Shown: positions 10,966-24,730, numbered from the stretch's first letter. The stretch is 64,000 nt of DNA from Stenopsyche tienmushanensis (GCA_008973525.1 WACJ01000059.1:558001-622000), one strand, 5' to 3'. Translations and numbers: made by a program. Notes: generated from the sequence alone by a model not told the origin.

Positions 10966-13085
10966 GGCGTTATTTCACCGAGTGCGATCTGGACGTTTTT
11001 CGGGTATTTAGTTGAGGGTACGGAAACGGGAATAATGAAGATCTTCTTAGTGGTAGGAGGTGGTGTTTTGTTGATTACTGAATGCTGATATTCATTATTC
11101 ACATGTGGAGCCTACTTAGGCATGAGCTATGCGAGGTGAACAATTAGTGAAGGGGCTTTCGGAAAGCTTGCGAGCATGATACGCTTTAATCTGATTTATG
11201 TTTGATGAGGTGGTCTCCACGACTGCGCCATTATTCATACAGAGCTTTGTACGTGGCCAACAATAGTACTTGGATTTCTGCCCTGAGGGTTGCGAGTTGC
11301 TCTTTTGATTTTGGTCGACCCGAGACGCTAAATTATTTATCAGTTGCTCTTGATGCGGACCGCACTCTGAAACAATAACTCTCCAAAAATAGTCCACCAG
11401 CACGTGCCATCGAGTGTTCAGCCCCTAAAGACCCTTCTGTCATAACACTACACCCTAATTGTTGTGTAGTTTGTTTTAATTGCCGGTCAGCACGAACGGA
11501 AGGTGAACGACCAACGCCATCAATGAAAAAGGTCCGAGCCTTTAACGTAAAGATAATCGACCATCTAAAACCCTCGATTCTGAAGCGTTTTACCTTTACA
11601 CCTGTACTTTTGAATATTTAATTAAACCACACGAGTAAGCCTAAAATGTTTACCGGCCTCATCAAAGACAATGCGACTTATTATTGCCAATTTCGATCCG
11701 TTTGAACCGTACGATATCCAATAGACCCAAAGATGATTGGCCAAATTGTCTACGCAGACGACGAAAAAATTCAACAAAAGCGATAGAAATTTTTCAGTAT
11801 TGCAAAATAATTCCACCCATAAAAAACTCCAATAGATAAATTGATCGAGTATACACACAAAAAAGCACAAAAGCCCTTCAATAATCTTCGCACGCTTTTT
11901 ACTATACATGATAGTACTTAAACGTTAGCATTCAACAATACCCCATATAAAAACTCATCCAGTACGACAAAAAAATATCTATTTCTCATTATCGGAGAAC
12001 GTAACTCGAATCAAATAAATAAGGAGAGCACTTAACTTCAATCCAGGGCACAAAAAATCGCAATAGAATCGTCAAAAGCACTCGATGATAAGCAAAAACA
12101 ATGCTCAAATCGGAATATACTATTCGCTTAATCGCCCTTCAAGGAACTTTTACTACTCACTTAAATAAAATAATGGCATCAATATTTTTAGACCTTTTTA
12201 TTGCGCGTCAACATTTAAAAGATCTTTTAATTAAAATTCGACCCCGAAGAACAAAACCGCCCCCTTTTCAGGGCGGGTTCATTCGCAAAGCTGGACCATT
12301 TCATGGCCACGGATGATAGAAAAATCAGTTTTAATTGAATTGTACGTTTTAAATACTTTTTCGAAATGTAACGGCATTAAATCGATGACATTTCCGAGCG
12401 AGGTCTTTTATTCGCGTTCGTCTTCTTACAAATACAATTCCCATATGTACGGAGAAACATAAATTTTAAGGGTGGCATTTGTCCTCTTCACCCTACTGCC
12501 CACCCTTCCTGGATCGATCGCTGTTTCAGCGGTGTTTATTTTTTATCATTGTCGGAAATAGTGCAATAAAATTGTCCGCTTTTAAAATCAAATCCGTCAA
12601 TCAAATATTATTTAACAGTATAAAATCATCTCGTATAACAGTTTGGAAATATCAAATTGTAGGGAACAGTCCAACAGTCATGAAATACAATTTTGTAATA
12701 AAAATAAAAAGCTATATTCTAAATTTATTTACATTTTTGATATTTAAAAAAAATGATTCTACATCCAACTTCATGGCCTCAGAAGGATGTTGTATTTCAA
12801 AAATATTTTTTCAACCAAATCACTACAATCAACAGTCAATTTTGCATTTTATAAAACAAGATTCTATCTCAAAAGCAATATACTAAAATAAATTACATCC
12901 TGTTATGATAATAAACTTTTGAGATGAATAATTCATAATATTTGAACACAAATCAACTACCTCTCACTATCCGGATGTTTGGTCCATCCACTGCGATATT
13001 AAAGCTCTTTGTTAGATTAGAACTTGAAGAGCAGCAAACAAAGATAGCAAGCGGGCTCCAATGGTCGTAGAATTAAATGCAATTA
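10966..13085. other. Intergenic DNA with no supported gene
   Basis: Composition is mixed, with mildly GC-enriched patches around 11100-11600. Open frames at 11116-11403 and 11622-11909 (minus) and 12479-12886 (plus) show no domain, no splice support and no start context I would trust. A TACGCAGACGAC word near 11750 could mimic a reverse-transcriptase YADD, but the flanking translation does not support it. Confidence 0.45.
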
Positions 13086-13425
13086 CAGTGTACTCTCGAT
13101 TATCCGGGTGCAGATTATCTGATTTGTGGATTATTCGTGCTTGAAAAATATTAATTAATTTTTATTTATTTTTCTTATATGATCTTATATAGAAGCACAT
13201 AACAAAACAAACATAATAATACTAATAAAAATGTTGTGATACTCAGATAATGAGCAATTCCCGAACAGTACATAGTACATGAATAAAATGTAATTTTTGG
13301 TGGTTGGGTAAGCAAAAAATCCTTGATCTTTCGAGGGAACTGAAATTAAAAATCTTCCTATCGATTATTATAGCCAGAGAGGGGCATAGAAGGATAGGCA
13401 GATTTTTAATGATAAGTTCAAACAG

Positions 13426-13581
13426 AAATGGGTTCCAGATGTGCAAGGTTTTTAAAAAAATAAGGGATTGCCACAAAAAGCAGTATTATTATTAGATAAT
13501 GCTCTTTTTCATCCAAACGAAAGCATTTTGAAAACAAGCGATGGACTTATGATTGAAAAATATTTGCCCCTTAACCCCTAA
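13426..13581 (+). pseudogene. Tigger-type DDE transposase fragment
   Basis: In one frame with a single internal stop the segment reads KWVPDVQGF, then KNKGLPQKAVLLLLDNALFH, then a region equivalent to the conserved SDG ... FLP of this family. The LLLLDNA-FHP motif carries the second catalytic aspartate of the CENP-B/jerky/Tigger DDE superfamily (DDE_1). The first and third catalytic regions and the N-terminal DNA-binding domains are missing, so it is non-functional. Its strand agrees with the element's orientation. Confidence 0.85.
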
Positions 13582-13618
13582 AGAAGTACTATCCCAGGGT
13601 GTGGGATCCCCCCTCCAA

Positions 13619-14125
13619 CACTTAGAAAGAGCTCTTGTACATTGAGCTCGGAGACAGAAAGAGACAGTAAGAGAACGTAGCGCAGTTCGGGAGACAAAGA
13701 CGGAGAGCTTCCCCGTATACATCGCACGATTTTATAGATCGTTAGACCAAATTTCGAAGAAAATAGACCAGACTTCGAAGAATCGCATATCTAATGGACG
13801 CAACGATGAACGAGTTAAATAAATAAAAGCTCGATAGCACATAGTATTCGATCATTTCTTCAAATAAACATAAACAGTACACTTGAAATTGATTCATTAT
13901 ATCATTCACACATAATTATTAGTCGATGAATTTGGGGTAAAGATCAATACGATCGTGCAATGTACGCAGGAAGTTCTCTCCATCTCTGTCTCCCATGCAC
14001 AATCACCGAACTGGGTTACGTTTTATCCGTCTCTGTCTCTCTCCAAGCTCAGCGTACAAGAGTGCTCTTTCTGAATCACTGTAATTCGCTCGCAAATACG
14101 CGATTATACTACCACACAGGTTAAT
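13619..14125. repeat. Long imperfect fold-back cargo in Tigger copy A
   Basis: Two arms of at least 100 bp are inverted with respect to each other. The left arm runs from about 13619 (TTGAGCTCGGAGACAGAAAG) and the right arm to 14125 (CTCTCCAAGCTCAGCGTACA, then CGCAAATACGCGATTATACT, then CACACAGGTTA). The outermost part of the left arm is missing here. The same structure is more complete at 48085-48916 in the second Tigger copy. Confidence 0.7.
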
Positions 14126-14286
14126 AATAAGCGTTTTTCTTAATAAAAAATGTATTTAAATTATGAAACCCAAATTTGTATTGTAAATATGATATTATAT
14201 ACAAAACCAAGTAGAAATTTGATGATTTTTCCAGTTATCCGTGTTTTTCTTCCCCAGCATTAGCCCGGATAATCGAAAGTCTACTG

Positions 14287-17200
14287 AATGTATAAAAATA
14301 TTTGTTCTATGTAATAAATATCTGAGTATATATTTTTTTATTAATATTATGTAAATCGTATGCAACAAAATGGACACATTTAAATTTCGCCTGAATTTCG
14401 TAACCATTATGAATTTTTAGGGGTAATTTCGAGCGTTAGTGCGATTATATCTTTCGCATGTGAATTGTTGGATTATAACGAAATTTACAGTGGGAAAATG
14501 TGTAATTTTCACAGCAGTTTGGGTGTTAAAAACATAACGAGTACAATCTGACTTGTCGTTCCGGAATTTTAAAATGGGTTGTTAAAGGGTCCCCCCTTCA
14601 TCGCCACGGGGGAATTCTCACCTATGGTGAATTTTGTAAGGCGACCTTAAATGCACAAGTCTGCCGTAAAACTTGTGATATATTGTTTTCGGTTCCATGG
14701 GGTCGTGCGACACCGACTAACTTTCAGACACTCTTTCTTCCCTTGCAAAATCAATAAAGGGTCTGTCTAACCCCAGTCAAAATTTCCTAAATAAAATATA
14801 AATAGTACACACTTGAGCGGATTCAATATCTTCTGCGGATGAAGGCGATGCATTAGTTGATGATGGCCAGGTGTCCCGGATGCATGGTTTTCGAACATTA
14901 ATATGTTTCTCATCTGTCGGGAGCGTTGTGAATTGAATGTTAAATGACCATCATGTACCATCAAGCGGATGATGAAAAGATATCGACGTAATGTCGAAAT
15001 TTATTACAGTCTTATAGGACTTTTTTGAAATCTCCAAGAAGTGTCCCAATTCCATTCATAGACCTCGTTAATCGTCGTCCCTTTTATCTGATGAATAATC
15101 GATGACAATGCCGTGAAGATGACCACTAACCAAATGACAAATTAATGCCAGTTGATTTATGTGCGGATAACATAAAAAAACTTAAATGTAATTGCTGCCA
15201 TTAACAACCCTGTGGCAATCGTTTTAGGGACACGTAAACTTTCCCCCAAATAATAGTATCCACGATTAGTGAATCCAATTTCTACGCATAGACAATACGT
15301 AAAAGACCATCGACACGCCATTGCTCCATATATATTAAATGATCGAAGTTTTAATATGGGCATTATTTTGACTGTTATGGCTTAATTTGCTCATATTTAT
15401 TTTTGGAAGGTGAATAATCACAAAAACCGGGAAACGAATTAAACTGACACCAATTTTTTTTTAATTCGTCAACATCAATTTATAATGCCTTAATTCATAC
15501 GCGTATCGTGGAAGTATAATAATGGATATAAAGGGATGATAAAATATGGATGCATGCATGCCTATATCGGAATTATACCATTTTTCTTTTTATACTATAT
15601 TGATAGATCGAATTCAAAAGACTCCACAAAATATTTTCTAAAACAATATCCCATTGTCTTACCATAAGTAAATTTTTAGGTAATATCTATGAAAGACTAA
15701 TCAAGACAATTCATAATAATTTTCTAGTAATTTACTTATATCTGATAGACAGCAAGTCATAATCACAAATCAATATTACAGAGTGCGGCAGATAAACTAC
15801 CTTATTTTAAAAATAAATAACGGAAAAAGTATATGAGATATCAGTTTAATTCTTTTTCCATGTTTCAAAGAGATATTATTTTTTTTAAATTTATTATGTT
15901 TTAAAAATTATATCATTAATATGGTCTCTGTTCTGGTCAATGAATTAAAACAGTCGAATTTTGAAGCTTCAACCGTTAGAAAAGTACCTTAGAAAAGAAT
16001 GGTTACTGTGACTCTAGCTAAAAGATGTGTGTAATATATAATAAAATAGGCAAACTATTGGTATACCGATGAGGCGCTTAAATTTTTAAAATTCTTTTCA
16101 AATTTAATTTAGAAGGTTTTGCATCTAAATTCATGCCAATTAATTATCATAAATCATGATGAATCAATTTTTAAAAATATTCCACCCTTTGATAACGTTA
16201 GCCATTTGCAATTTTACAACAATTGCTTATGCCAGAGTGCAAAACATTGAGTCGAGCAATTGGGGCCAATAAATGAATGGGGTCTTAAATTATACGACCA
16301 AGCACGCCGGCACCTTTTTGGTTATTTCACATGACTGGACAGTTTCCATGCTCATATACCTGGAAGTAGAGACGCCCATCCGAGATCAAGTCTAATCCAT
16401 TTTATGACCATCTTAACTGAAGATTGCTCCTCAAATATTTCCCCAATGAACCCTTTTATTTCGTGCAATTTTCATATAATTTAATTGCCGCTGTAACGGA
16501 ACGTCCATATTCATCCTGCAGCAGACTGTAATCCCTGGATAAAATTCATTTATAATAGAGTCGATATCTAGGTAAGCACTTTAGGGGATCCATTATTGGA
16601 GCTTCATTTCCATGAGCCGGTAGCAACTCAGCGTTATACAATCGATGTAATTATAGCTGTTGTGATGATGGAACTATTGTCATGTCCGCAAATCAAAACC
16701 CCATTATTTCAGGCTATATTTACTTGGAGCGCCGACGAGCCAATATTTGGCCATCGACGAATAATTTTCGCATGCACCATCAGGCGTTTTTCACGATGGA
16801 ATGGCGCGGCTTCAAATTAAATCCTGGCGGGGAATTAAGGATATTAAATTCATTGCAGGAGTGGAGCTTTAATCGCAGAACGGGAGCTATTTCATATAAA
16901 AATGATGTAGCTTAGAAGTTCGCCATTAAATACCTCCAGTGGTGTGCATTCCACGCGATATGCGTATACATTGCGTTTTTATGGTGCAATAAAGATGCCG
17001 GAGTATCTTCACTCTTTGCATAATGGCAGTCCGGAAAGGCAGGGTTTAGTACCAGAGGCGTCACTAATGAAATTAATGCCACTGAACCATCTTAGGCCAT
17101 ATGTGGACGTAATTATTTTTCCGGTTCCATTCGACGTTGATGAATGATCATAAAATGTAGCTCAGGACGATATGAACGAATCCTTCATTCAAAATCATTG

Positions 17201-17960
17201 ACCATATATTTTTTCTCCCCTCGAACAGGATGAAACTCAATTTCAAAGCGACATTTATAACATATTACAATACTTAATAATCATCAAACCTTTTTTTGTG
17301 TATTTAAAAAATAATTTACCTTATTCCTGAGTAATACGAGTATAATATCTATCCCTATTAACAAACACAAGCCAAAAACGATATTTGCAAATATCAATTA
17401 ATATAAGCCATGTTTCTACCACAAACATAAATTTATATGTATAAAAATTCTATCAAATATTCTCGTGACACAATCAATAACAATTTTCATCTATTTGACT
17501 GTTTTGCCCGAGTGTAACTCGGATACGGAGTGTTCTTATACTGAGAATCCGAGTCTTATCCGGGCAAAACATATTTCAACTTATTCGAAGGATTTTTACA
17601 CTACACTCTATATAAATATTTTATTAATATTACTCTTTTTTTATATGACTTTTAGCAATTCCATAATTGGGGTTTTTCATGACTAATAACCAGCCACACT
17701 TCCTGTAAAATTTGAACCCAAGATGATTGAGTTACGAATCCAATTTATCGTGGGATTACCTACAGGTTAATATTACTTAATAATTAATTTCTAATATACA
17801 TAAAAAGACAAATCTGACAATTTTTAACACCCTTTTTCACTAAAATCCGACTATTGATTAGGTTAAATTTTAAAAAAATGTTTTGAAGATTTGCTTAGAA
17901 GTTGATTTCCATAACATATTTTATATAATCATCATCATCATCATAGTGCAGCCTCAAACA
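14287..17960. other. Gene-free stretch with a GC-elevated core
   Basis: From about 14560-15400 and again 16250-17150 the sequence is less AT-rich than its surroundings and contains many homeodomain-like TTAATT and ATTA words. Open frames at 16596-16820 and 16682-16915 overlap in different frames, and neither shows a domain. These patches could be conserved regulatory DNA. Nothing here supports a gene. Confidence 0.4.
17928..17944. repeat. ATC microsatellite
   Basis: About five and a half ATC units in tandem, just upstream of the MITE insertion at 17969. Confidence 0.85.
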
Positions 17961-17968
17961 GTCTACTG

Positions 17969-18296
17969 CAGCGCTTCTTAAACTTATGTAGTCCGCGGAC
18001 CCCCTCTTGGAGCAAAATTTCCTTCGCGGACCCCCTCTTGAGCAAATTTTTTCTCGCGGACCCCCTTTTGAACAATTTTTTTTTGGTGAACCTCATCCCA
18101 ACCCTTATGACTACATTTTTCAAACAAACAAACATTTCCTGGCCAAAATAGAGCTTCTTATAATGTTTTCTGTAGATAATTTCACAAAAATATCTTGTTC
18201 AACTACAGATAAATGTTTTTTTTATATCTTCGCGGACCCCCGGAAATGACTTCGCGGACCCCCAGGGGTCCGCGGACCCCTGTTTAAGAACCGCTG
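17969..18296. mobile_element. hAT-type MITE, copy 2
   Basis: A 328-bp non-autonomous element starts CAGCGCTTCTTAAAC and ends GTTTAAGAACCGCTG. It is flanked by perfect 8-bp target duplications GTCTACTG (17961-17968 and 18297-18304). Near the left end the unit CGCGGACCCCCTCTTGAGC is repeated three times, starting at 17994, 18025 and 18055. Sequence is close to the copy at 32017-32332, which suggests recent activity. It has no coding capacity and would need a hAT transposase in trans. Confidence 0.95.
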
Positions 18297-18304
18297 GTCT
18301 ACTG

Positions 18305-18499
18305 CAAAACTAAGATCTCTTTAATATCCATTCATAAGAAGGGGTTACATTCATTCCGAATGTATCATATATTACTTCATCGTTCGTTTGATTTTGAAAG
18401 TTGCATATCCTCCGATTTTTCATTTGGAACGCTCATCTAACGGGCCATCTAGATGAACGTGTCGAAGGGCACTTTCGTAGTCTTCTCAATAGGAAGTGT
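18305..18499. other. Short unannotated spacer
   Basis: AT-rich spacer between the MITE and an unidentified repeat. Nothing else is visible. Confidence 0.5.
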
Positions 18500-18772
18500 A
18501 GAGAGATTGTAAATATTGAGTAGTTTTTCTTCAGGGAATAGTGAAAAACTACTCTAGGCAACCATGTTGATTTTATTAGAAAGGGCTTTCTGGAGTACAA
18601 AGAGTCTAGTCCTACCTTTCCTCGTGGGGACGCTGTCGGGCTAGGTAAAATCATACATGACGCAAAAATGCATCTCGGATTCGCTCTTACATCAACTGAG
18701 ACGTATCTCCGTCCACAAGCAACTTACCCCCGCGAATTCGAGACTGGGTGGTTTCCCATTTCAGGTTGACCC
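18500..18772 (+). repeat. Unidentified dispersed repeat with stem-loop, copy 1
   Basis: About 270 bases match the reverse complement of 27029-27295 across their length, with shared words such as CTTTCTGGAGT, TCTCGGATT and CCCATTTCAG. A stem-loop with perfect 12-bp arms (18518-18529 with 18543-18554) and a 13-nt loop opens the repeat. No transposase, reverse transcriptase or clear tRNA-type promoter was recognised. A short frame is shared in part by both copies when read on the minus strand here, beginning LKWETTQ, but it is interrupted by stops in this copy. Confidence 0.7.
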
Positions 18773-18974
18773 TCTTAGTTCGGCGAATACAAAGCGATCG
18801 TGTTTCTTCTGTTCCTTTAGTTTTCCAGTCGCTGTGTCAGTAGTATATAATGTCAATGCTCAGAGTGGGTGGGAGCCTTCAAAAACTAAGTAGTCTTTCG
18901 TAAATAGCTATGAATATTAAATAGTATTTCGTGAATACATTATTTATAAATAGGCCAGCTCTATCTTCTTCTTC
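18773..18974. other. Unannotated spacer
   Basis: This follows the unidentified repeat and may include its poorly conserved tail (for example TCAGAGTGGGTGGGAGCC near 18860). No gene is seen. Confidence 0.4.
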
Positions 18975-19281
18975 TAATATATAAAAATGGATTGGGTTTT
19001 GTTCGTTCGAAATGCGCTGCCATACCGTTTATTAAATTGCGATAAAATTTCGTTCACTTATTGCTAAGAGTTTTGCAAGTAACATAGGTATAGTTTAATA
19101 TATAAAAATCAATGTTTGTTTGTCCGTATTTAATGCGCTGCCATACCGTTCATTTGATTGCAATAAAGCTTTGCCAACTTATTGTTTGCACTTTTTCAAA
19201 TAATATAAGTATAGTACAATTAACTTACGATATTTTTAGAATTATTACTTCTGTAGCAACAATGTGCCGGGTACCAGCTAG
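18975..19281 (+). mobile_element. Helitron-like non-autonomous element with tandem units
   Basis: The segment contains two head-to-tail units of about 121 bp (starting at 18975 and 19096). Each has TATATAAAAAT followed by AATGCGCTGCCATACCGTT. It ends GTGCCGGGTACCAGCTAG before a T. TC/TATATAAAAATG starts and CTAG(T) ends next to a GC-rich stretch are features of Helitron-derived elements, which insert between A and T without target duplication. A related short copy lies in the opposite orientation at 24731-24903. The exact 5' end is uncertain. Confidence 0.6.
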
Positions 19282-22200
19282 TATTTTATAAAAAGACACA
19301 AATATTATGTATTAGGAGGAGGACAAAAATTGAATAAAAGTGCTGCCAATTTGTAATGAGACACGGTTAATGAAAAACGAATAGTTCGCGAATGTTCATA
19401 TGAAAGTTAGAAGTACTATCTAAGGTCTTCTCATTAATTTATTCAAGAAAAATTGGTAAAGTTCTATCAAGGAAATCTCTTCTATTCATTGCATAGTTTT
19501 AATATTGTAAATAAATGTAGTAGATCAGAAATATTTGATTGATTGATTGGCTTCATTCAGACTTACCTTGATATTTTAATAAGTATCAGGAAATCTATCT
19601 ATCTATTAAGACGATCAATAAAGTTTGACAGGTTGCCACATATAAATGAAGGGATATATAAATTTCACTACTCATTCAAAGATTCTCTTCTGTCTAAAAT
19701 TCCTATTCAAATGATCCTATCCTAACTTAAGTGGAAAGCATTAAAAAAAACTATCACATGTTATTTGATTTCCCTAGAAAAATCATTATGATATTGTTAA
19801 GGAAGCAAAGAGTTTTAAATGAAAATAATTGGGTCACATAGCAAATACGAACGAATGAGCGCTGGCTGAAAGCTGAAACGTATAAATATCCAAGAGATTC
19901 GTCGTTTTAAGCAGTTTCCACGAATTCCAATGAATAAGACATGTTGGTCGAAAGATTAAAATATTCATCAGGTTATCTTAGAATTCGTTACATTGCTAAA
20001 TAAATAAGCCACAGCATTAATAACCCAGGAAACTCATATTGATCGAATTGGATTTATATCCATTTGTATACAGTCTTGCGTTATTCACACGATAAGCTAA
20101 TGAAATTAATGGCTTGTCTGAGAAGTAAGACATTTTTTCCACAAACGATATTTTATTTGGTAGTTCTCCATTCGTGTGTCACGAGCTGGCCGAACATGTA
20201 AACATTAATATTGCTTAAGCATATGGCAATGAGAAAAAGTATATGGAAAGTTGAATGAATATGTATGATTATTGAAACATGCGCATACATCAATATTGAA
20301 TTTCTCCCACATGCCCAACCCTTTTCGGACGGGGGTACGTAAATCAAGAAAGGTAGGAAACGGTTTTTGTTGCGCGTTCCATATGTCGTGTCACAATTTC
20401 GTCCCATTAAATTAAACCGAAACATTAAGGATCCATGCTGTGAGTCCATTGCCATGCTTTCAACCCGTAAGAGTGACGAAGGCTTCCAGGAGGCACTAAA
20501 AGGATGAAGGCTGCTTCGACAAAGGTATCTTTCCTCTCTGCGTGAACGACTCCAAACAAAATGAGATTTATTAGATTAATTGGTTACGTGTTAAGCATTC
20601 TCGAAGCAGGGTATCTTGAAGATGGGCCCTAGTAATGTTGCTTGTCAATGAGATATATCGGCTATATGTATTTGATTCGGGGTAATGAACTCTTAATGGC
20701 CCTAATCACGAGTAAATGATCGGTGTATTAAGTAGGCGGAGGATTCATTCGAAAAATTGAAGCTGCCTTATAAGGAAGAATGCCGATTTTTTTTATGGGA
20801 GTGTACCTTATAACTTCACTCCGGTTACGGATATGATATGAGAATTTATTATGAATCATCGATACCGAAGGATAAAATCGAATGAGCGCGGCGGTATAAT
20901 ATATCGTGCCCTGAGGCTTCAGAATTCTTGGGAACGATCCCGAATACCATATCGGGAGTATTTTTTGAAACAATGGCCAGCGGATCGGTACATTTCATGC
21001 TTGATGTCTCTGGAGATTTGAAGATAATTAAGATGGAATGGCTAGATTTCATTTTTGTGTTTTTGATAGATCACGATTTTGTCCTTGGAACATTGATAAT
21101 CGATAGAACAATAAAACTTAGATCTAGATATTGGCGTTGCTTAATTATGGTCAACGTTTTTCTAATGAAAAATCGAAGCTATCTATCATTTAAGATTTTT
21201 AATAATTCAGTATTCGTTCGAGCCCAAAACACAAAAATGATTCGAAGATTGTTGCTTTCAGCTCACTGATAAGAGCTCCCTCATTTTTAATTAAACGTCA
21301 GTTTTATACTCTAATTACAAACTGCAGGACGCATATTGTTCTGGTTTAAAAACAAATTTCAAATATTGTAAATGACTATAATGGAATCGTTAGTATGCAA
21401 GAAATGAAGGAAATTCGCCAATAATTTAAAGCAACGACTAATATCAATCTTCGTACATATTGCTAAGATTTATTCATAGATGTACTTATAATGTAAACTC
21501 ATAAAAATTTTGTATGATAACCTATGAAAATTTAACAACACTAAATGTTCTTTATATTCACTGCATATAAATAACATACCTATATTTAGAGACCAATGAG
21601 TCCATTAAAAATATCAAGATAAGTACAATTTAAAGGAAACATATTTTGAAGAACCACCACCAAGCACAAAAGCATCTTCTGGTCTTGTAATATTGAAATT
21701 AAATGTTGAAATATGTCTATAAAGTGGTAAGACTCGATCTGATGGACTCTCTAAAGCTCCTAAATGTCACAATGATAAATGCTTTGAATGGATGGTGAAA
21801 GATAGCTTAACAAGTCCAATACAAGGGAAGAACTCAAAATAACACCATTCACATTTCATATCGACCATCCCAGCTCTAATGCAGATTCATAAAAAAAAAT
21901 CCAATACCTAGTCCTATATAGAAGTTTTATATAACAAACGTGTTGGAAAATTTGTAGACCGAAAAGATTTGGGAGAAAATTATTAAAGAGATCTGTTCAT
22001 AGACATTCACCAATGTCCTTGTGATCTGTATGAAATATTTCGATATCAAAAGAATTAGACGCTGCGAAAACTTAATGGTGATCGAATATTTGACACTGCG
22101 AATGTCACAAAATGTATTTGTCCGACAATTTTTTTAACACAATCTTGTTGTTTTTTCCAATTTATATTGCATAAAATATTCAATAATATTTTGTGACTGC

Positions 22201-24730
22201 CATATCGTGCTGAAAAATTATCCTCATTTGATTAATCAATCATCGATTATATTTAACTAGCTACTGATTCAATCGATTAAATTATTTATAATCAATCTTT
22301 ACATTAAATGTTTACACCTAGTTTCAATAAACAATGTGATTTAATCCACAAACATTCCACCAGAACTTAGCTTAGGAATTGATATCAGTGTTTTATCTGG
22401 TCATCGTCCAATTTTGAGTATCATCTTGACTTAAAAGACGTCCATTAAATTGCTTCAGCCCATTTAAGTCTTCTAAATCACCATTGATATTGATATGTTA
22501 ATAGTCTTACTCGTATTTAAGACTTAATTATATAAAAAGCAAAATACAAATTCTGAAGTCTCGATTAACCTACAAAACTTATTTTTTTTCATTTTGTTGT
22601 TTGGATATTGTTAGTAAACAAAACGGCGATGATTTTGTTGCCGACGTTTATAACAATTTTTGAGACCTTTGAAAAATCTTATATAAATGTCTTACACCCA
22701 CAAGACTGAAACTATGTTGTTGTTGCTTATAATAAATATTACTTAGTACTGCATTGCCTGAAAGTTGCAATACTTGAATCAAGTTCTCGCACTACAACTT
22801 TAGCCACGTCTACCGAAACCCTAGCCATTTTATATCGAAAGTAAACGACATTTATTTAACAATAATTAACGTAAACTACTTGTGAACAATAAAGCCGATA
22901 TGTATAATTATTCATATTTTTTTAAATTTATGTCCGCAACAATAGAAGCTTGGCAAACTGAAGCTTTCTTGATTTACATTGAATAAACATTGACTGAAAC
23001 ATAAATTCGCTTTATAAAAATGGGTGCAAAATTTCGGTTGCTGTCTCCTGTACTATTTTGACAATTTTAAGCTCATCTAAATAAAGAGTGATAGTATATA
23101 GTCTCAATATTTTTACAGACGTATTCAAATAAACATATATAATAGTTAAATCTTTGAACTGGCTCTTAATTTAGTTGGTACTAAACTTGCTTTAGATTAC
23201 GATCAGGCTTTACATCAGCATAAAATTTACGTTGCAGCTTAAATTTTTCAAAATGAAATATAAAATTCGTCTTTCAATATATTTTCGTTGCGATATCATA
23301 TTTAATACTAATAGAAATACACTCATTTGGCCAGTTCTTTTACGACCAATATAGATAAATGTGGACCGCGCACCCTGGTCAATATGGTGAATAATGGCTC
23401 GGTACTAGGGTTTAACGAATATTGCCCATCCTGCGATAAAACAGTCTTCTGAAGACTTTACTGCATCGGTCGATAAACACAGATAACAAATAAATTTTCT
23501 TAACTTACGCACATACACCCACCGGGCGTTTACGACCCATTTCTTTGAACCTCGCCCATGTCCTGAGGTGTAGCGTGAGTTGCTGCATTTAACATTTTAA
23601 CTTATGAATAACTAAATATATGTCAGATATCGATCTACAAAGGGCACAAATACATATCCAGACACGCGTTATGACCCATTCGTTACCATTCCCGACACGA
23701 AATCCACCTCCTGGATATCAACTCCATAGCGGGCGGGCTCAACACGCCGCTCATGTATAATTTAAATCACTCAACTCAGATCACCGAGACGATATGTAAA
23801 AAAATCTGTTTTGTCCTTACTATTAACTGACCATTGAACATATAAATTACATGGTTAATTCTTTGCGGCCCGCTTATCGACTTTGGGGTTGGTCAAAAAC
23901 CTCATTGAAAAAGTCACGTGCACCCCAACGATTTGAGGCATTTGACACAGAAAAACGCTGGAACTAAACATCATTTTAAATTCCCCCACGATTGAATTCT
24001 TCCCGAAGTATTTCTCACCGTTAAAGGAAATGTTTTCAAATCGCGTTAATCGAATGCATATCGTTCAATCTTGTAAAGACACGTTTTTCGTATAAGATAC
24101 ACCTCTCTTGTATGTTCCCAGTGTAGTACAAAAAAAAGCATATGAACATGCTGAGTTCACATTGATCGACAACGTTTAACATCTCTTATCTTTAGATACA
24201 AAACACATTTAACTTTTTTTTCTTCCTTATAAATAATGCAAAATTGTTTAACAATTTTTTTTGTGAAATTTAGAAAGCATATGACATCAAAATACAGGTT
24301 GTTTGAAAAAATATACAAATGCAAATGTACGAGAATGAGTCCAAAATTAAGCTGAAAAATTAATTCTTAACTTTTTTTCTGAAATTCCTAAGAACCGGCA
24401 TTAAAATAATTTCGCGATAAAAAATGAAATTAATATAATTTATGAAGAGCTGAAGCCTAAATAAAGGGCTAAATTCAAATAAGTTGGATCCATGTATGGC
24501 AACGTACATACTATTTAAATTCTACACAAATTTCATTTTAAAATGTTGAAGCATCTTCTTTATAATAATAATTTCAACCATTCAAAATTTCAACAGTTTG
24601 TCTCCATGAAAATTGTTTTTGAACGAAAATGATGAACATCCAATAAAGATATGCCATTCCATCAAAATCATAGTTTAAAATAAAGCTCATAATATATTTT
24701 TTAGCATGATGTATATTTTTTTGATATATT
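19282..24730. other. Long gene-free AT-rich stretch
   Basis: No supported coding region or recognised element. The portion 19950-20950 is mildly less AT-rich. Open frames there (20153-20455 minus, 20928-21269 plus) lack domains and overlap frames on the other strand. From 21270 to 24730 no frame of note exists. This is ordinary intergenic or intronic DNA as far as can be seen. Confidence 0.5.

Larger units (their letters stand above)
13086..14286 (+). mobile_element. Tigger/pogo-like element with fold-back insert (copy A)
   Basis: The element starts CAGTGTACTCTCGATTATCC after a TA and ends CCCGGATAATCGAAAGTCTACTG. These are inverted terminal repeats of the pogo/Tigger type; the right-hand TA has mutated to AA. 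It contains a short remnant of the transposase (13426-13581) and a long inverted-repeat cargo (13619-14125). At 1201 bp it is well under the roughly 2-3 kb of a full Tigger. Related copies are at 47752-49066 and, end only, at 1083-1241. Confidence 0.85.

Noticed and set aside
11740..11775. YADD-like reverse-transcriptase motif (TACGCAGACGAC)
   Set aside because: The flanking translation shows none of the other reverse-transcriptase blocks.
18433..18654. 73-codon minus frame across the unidentified repeat
   Set aside because: Its frame is not conserved in the second copy, so it is not evidence of a coding repeat.
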